This document shows, piece after piece, positions 61,986 through 64,000 of a stretch of DNA of 64,000 nt; within the stretch, counting starts at the first letter, position 1, and the number at the start of each line of letters is the position of its first letter. A program made the position numbers and the translations under genes. The notes below the pieces were generated by a model. It was given only the letters and a program-made list of their open reading frames with translations. It made no database searches and was not told the origin of the DNA. The DNA is from Pseudocitrobacter cyperus (GTDB lineage Bacteria; Pseudomonadota; Gammaproteobacteria; Enterobacterales; Enterobacteriaceae). The stretch covers positions 496,001 to 560,000 of the forward strand of contig NZ_JAYMYY010000001.1 of the NCBI RefSeq assembly GCF_039889165.1, given 5' to 3'.

Positions 61986-62633
61986 ATGGACACTCTGCAT
62001 TACATGATGGATAACGCGGGTTATCTCGCCACCCTCACCCTTCAGCACCTGTGGCTGGTGGCGCTGGCGGTTGGCCTCGCGATAATTATCGGCGTACCGC
62101 TTGGTATTCTGATTGTGCGCCATAAATGGCTGGCAACGCCGGTGCTGAGCATCGCCACGCTGTTACTGACTATCCCTTCCATCGCGCTGTTTGGCTTGAT
62201 GATCCCCCTGTTTTCGCTGATCGGTCACGGTATTGGCGTCCTGCCTGCCGTCACCGCCGTCTTTCTTTACTCTCTCCTGCCCATTGTGCGCAATACCCAT
62301 ACGGCACTCAGCGCCCTGCCGCCGGGGTTGCGCGAAGCCGGACGGGGTATCGGTATGACCTTCTGGCAGCGTCTGCGCTGGGTCGAAATTCCCATGGCGC
62401 TGCCGGTCATATTCGGCGGGATCCGTACCGCCGTCGTGATGAATATCGGCGTGATGGCGATTGCCGCGGTCATTGGCGCAGGCGGCCTGGGGCTACTGTT
62501 GCTTAACGGTATTGGCGGAAGCGATATCCGCATGTTGATTGCTGGCGCACTGATGATTTGCTTACTGGCGATTGTACTCGACTGGCTGCTGCACCGCCTG
62601 CAAATCGCTCTGACACCAAAGGGGATACGATAA
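61986..62633 (+). CDS. osmW: Osmoprotectant ABC transporter permease OsmW
   Basis: A 215-residue permease, second of two, with the coupling segment LSALPPGLREAGRGIGMTFWQRLRWVEIPMALPVI and the OpuC-type LLTIPSIALFGLMIPL. Its stop overlaps the ATPase start (TAATG). Confidence 0.93.
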   Translation: MDTLHYMMDNAGYLATLTLQHLWLVALAVGLAIIIGVPLGILIVRHKWLATPVLSIATLLLTIPSIALFGLMIPLFSLIGHGIGVLPAVTAVFLYSLLPIVRNTHTALSALPPGLREAGRGIGMTFWQRLRWVEIPMALPVIFGGIRTAVVMNIGVMAIAAVIGAGGLGLLLLNGIGGSDIRMLIAGALMICLLAIVLDWLLHRLQIALTPKGIR

Positions 62634-63781
62634 TGATAAAACTGGAAAACCTCACCAAACAATTTTCACAGAAAAATGGCCAACCGCTGAAGGCCGTCGA
62701 CAACGTCAACCTGAATGTGCCAGAAGGTGAAATGTGCGTTCTGCTGGGGCCATCTGGCTGCGGCAAGACGACCACGCTCAAGATGATCAACCGTCTGATC
62801 AAACCGAGCAGCGGCACAATCCTCATCAATGGCCAAAATACCGATGAAATGGATACGGTTTCGCTACGCCGTAATATCGGTTATGTCATCCAGCAAATTG
62901 GTCTGTTTCCAAACATGACCATTGAAGAGAACATCACCGTAGTGCCGCGTATGCTCGGCTGGGACAAAACGCGCTGCAAAAATCGGGCAGAAGAGTTAAT
63001 GGAAATGGTGGCGATGGATGCGAAAAAATTCCTTCACCGCTACCCACGAGAAATGTCCGGCGGGCAACAGCAGCGTATTGGCGTGATCCGCGCACTTGCG
63101 GCCGATCCGCCGGTGTTGCTGATGGATGAACCTTTCGGCGCCGTCGACCCCATTAACCGTGAAGTGATCCAAAATCAGTTCCTCGAAATGCAGCGCGCGC
63201 TGAAAAAAACGGTGATGCTGGTAAGCCATGATATTGATGAAGCACTGAAACTGGGCGATCGTATCGCGGTTTTCCGTCAGGGGCGCATCATCCAGTGCGC
63301 CAGCCCGGATGAGCTACTGGCGAAACCCGCAAATGAATTTGTCGGCTCGTTTGTCGGCCAGGATCGCACACTGAAACGCCTGCTGCTGGTTTCTGCGGGC
63401 GATGTGACCGATCAGCAACCCACAATCACCGCTCGCACCTCAACCCCGCTGACGGAAGCGTTCGGGATCATGGACGATAACGACATTCGCGCGCTGACGG
63501 TGGTCGATGAACAGGGTAAGCCACTCGGCTTTGTGAAACGTCGCGAAGCGCGTCATGCCACCGGCGTGTGCGCCGACCTTATCCACCCTTTCCGCGTCAC
63601 CGGCAAAGCGGAGGATAACCTGCGCGTCGTACTGTCCAAGCTCTATGAGAGCAACACCAGTTGGATGCCGATTGTTGATGAAGAGGGACGCTACAACGGC
63701 GAGATTTCACAGGATTATATCGCTGATTATCTCAGTTCCGGTCGCACGCGGCGGGCGCTGAATATTTATAGCGAGAACTAA
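62633..63781 (+). CDS. osmV: Osmoprotectant ABC transporter ATP-binding protein OsmV
   Basis: A 382-residue ATPase with tandem C-terminal CBS domains. Walker A GPSGCGKTTTLKMINRL, Q-loop VIQQIGLFPNMTIEENI, signature MSGGQQQRIGVIRAL, Walker B VLLMDEPFGAVDP, H-loop MLVSHDIDEAL. The CBS pair begins near residue 275 (PLTEAFGIMDDNDIRALTVVDEQGKPLGFV) and may sense ionic strength, as in OpuA. Ends the operon. The ATG at 62633 overlaps the osmW stop. Confidence 0.95.
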   Translation: MIKLENLTKQFSQKNGQPLKAVDNVNLNVPEGEMCVLLGPSGCGKTTTLKMINRLIKPSSGTILINGQNTDEMDTVSLRRNIGYVIQQIGLFPNMTIEENITVVPRMLGWDKTRCKNRAEELMEMVAMDAKKFLHRYPREMSGGQQQRIGVIRALAADPPVLLMDEPFGAVDPINREVIQNQFLEMQRALKKTVMLVSHDIDEALKLGDRIAVFRQGRIIQCASPDELLAKPANEFVGSFVGQDRTLKRLLLVSAGDVTDQQPTITARTSTPLTEAFGIMDDNDIRALTVVDEQGKPLGFVKRREARHATGVCADLIHPFRVTGKAEDNLRVVLSKLYESNTSWMPIVDEEGRYNGEISQDYIADYLSSGRTRRALNIYSEN

Positions 63782-63794
63782 CCCCTCACCCCGG

Positions 63795-64000
63795 CCCTCT
63801 CCCCAAAGGGGAGAGGGTGAAAACCGCACACGCTTTACCACTGGCTCTTTCAGTTTCCCTCCCTGCGGGAAAATGGGTGAAAACCGCACCCACTTAACCA
63901 CTGGCACTTTCAGTCCCCCTCCCTGCGAGGAAGAGGGTGAAAACCGCACACGCTTTACCACTGACACTTTCAGTCCCCTCTCCCTGCGGGAGAGGGTTAG
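63795..64000. repeat. Tandem repeat with 60-bp period, running off the window
   Basis: The unit GGGTGAAAACCGCAC starts at 63815, 63875 and 63935, exactly 60 bp apart, each followed by ACTTTACCA-like and CTTTCAGTCC-like segments and a GC palindrome of the type CCCTCTCC-GGAGAGGG. The first palindrome (CCCTCTCCCC / GGGGAGAGGG, 63795-63817) probably terminates the osm operon. Three full units and part of a fourth are seen. The minus frame reads through as a 20-residue repeat, but I regard that as coincidental. Confidence 0.85.

Noticed and set aside
63707..63967. 86-codon minus-strand frame over the 60-bp repeats
   Set aside because: It exists because 60 is a multiple of three; it has no ribosome site and overlaps the osmV 3' end.
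63795..64000. CRISPR array
   Set aside because: The whole 60-bp unit is repeated, including the parts between palindromes; there are no unique spacers and no cas genes.

Overview
The window is chromosomal DNA of an enteric bacterium of the Enterobacteriaceae, most like Enterobacter, Lelliottia, Leclercia or Citrobacter. From yneE to the ynfEFGH-dmsD genes and the osmU operon the gene order follows the 33-36 minute region of Escherichia coli and the equivalent Salmonella region. Almost every protein there matches its E. coli namesake in length and motifs. It is not E. coli itself: dat/ddc, thiXYZ-tenA, two TRAP transporters and the osmU operon sit where K-12 has other genes. I see no phage, insertion sequence, CRISPR array, tRNA or rRNA. 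All assignments come from reading the translations and from memory of the families; nothing was searched.

Region by region. 1-4.5 kb: the 3' end of an AcrB-type efflux pump, a LysR regulator, a divergent SDR gene with a likely C-terminal frameshift, a zinc alcohol dehydrogenase and another SDR. 4.8-11 kb: a paralogous aspartate-semialdehyde dehydrogenase, 2,4-diaminobutyrate decarboxylase, diaminobutyrate transaminase and, divergently, an LysC-type aspartokinase whose lysine-binding loop is rewritten. Together these four would take aspartate to 1,3-diaminopropane. 11-16.7 kb: a VF530-family protein, the peptidoglycan hydrolase DigH, a Kbp-like BON-LysM protein, then a TPP riboswitch driving tenA-thiZ-thiX-thiY (thiamin-pyrimidine salvage). 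16.7-25 kb: mqo, a family 9 glycosyltransferase, a 32-residue membrane protein, yneE, uxaB, an acetyltransferase, yneG, glsB and a hok/sok toxin-antitoxin locus. 25-34 kb: sad/ptrR, a PhzF-like protein, sotB, marC, marRAB with its operator, eamA and ydeE. 34-42 kb: a rhodanese gene divergent from ftrA, an unassigned minus-strand transcript, dcp, ydfG, rspR, a universal stress protein, ydfZ and ydfI.

42-50 kb is one minus-strand run: rspA, rspB, a complete TRAP transporter, a second complete TRAP transporter, then ydfI. It encodes two uptake systems plus three enzymes that fit conversion of a hexonate such as L-gulonate through fructuronate and mannonate to 2-keto-3-deoxygluconate. The regulator rspR lies nearby, and a candidate operator precedes rspA. 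50-60 kb: ynfA, ynfB, speG, ynfC, ynfD and the DMSO/selenate reductase operon ynfEFGH-dmsD, in which ynfE carries an in-frame amber codon at a position that is Trp in its paralog. 60-64 kb: the osmU osmoprotectant ABC transporter, followed by a tandem repeat of exactly 60 bp period running off the window.

The most noteworthy items are the self-contained aspartate-to-diaminopropane gene set with an apparently lysine-insensitive aspartokinase, the double-TRAP hexonate operon, the amber-interrupted ynfE, the small membrane protein, the orphan minus-strand transcript near 35.5 kb and the terminal 60-bp repeats. I did not find a system with no recognisable relatives.
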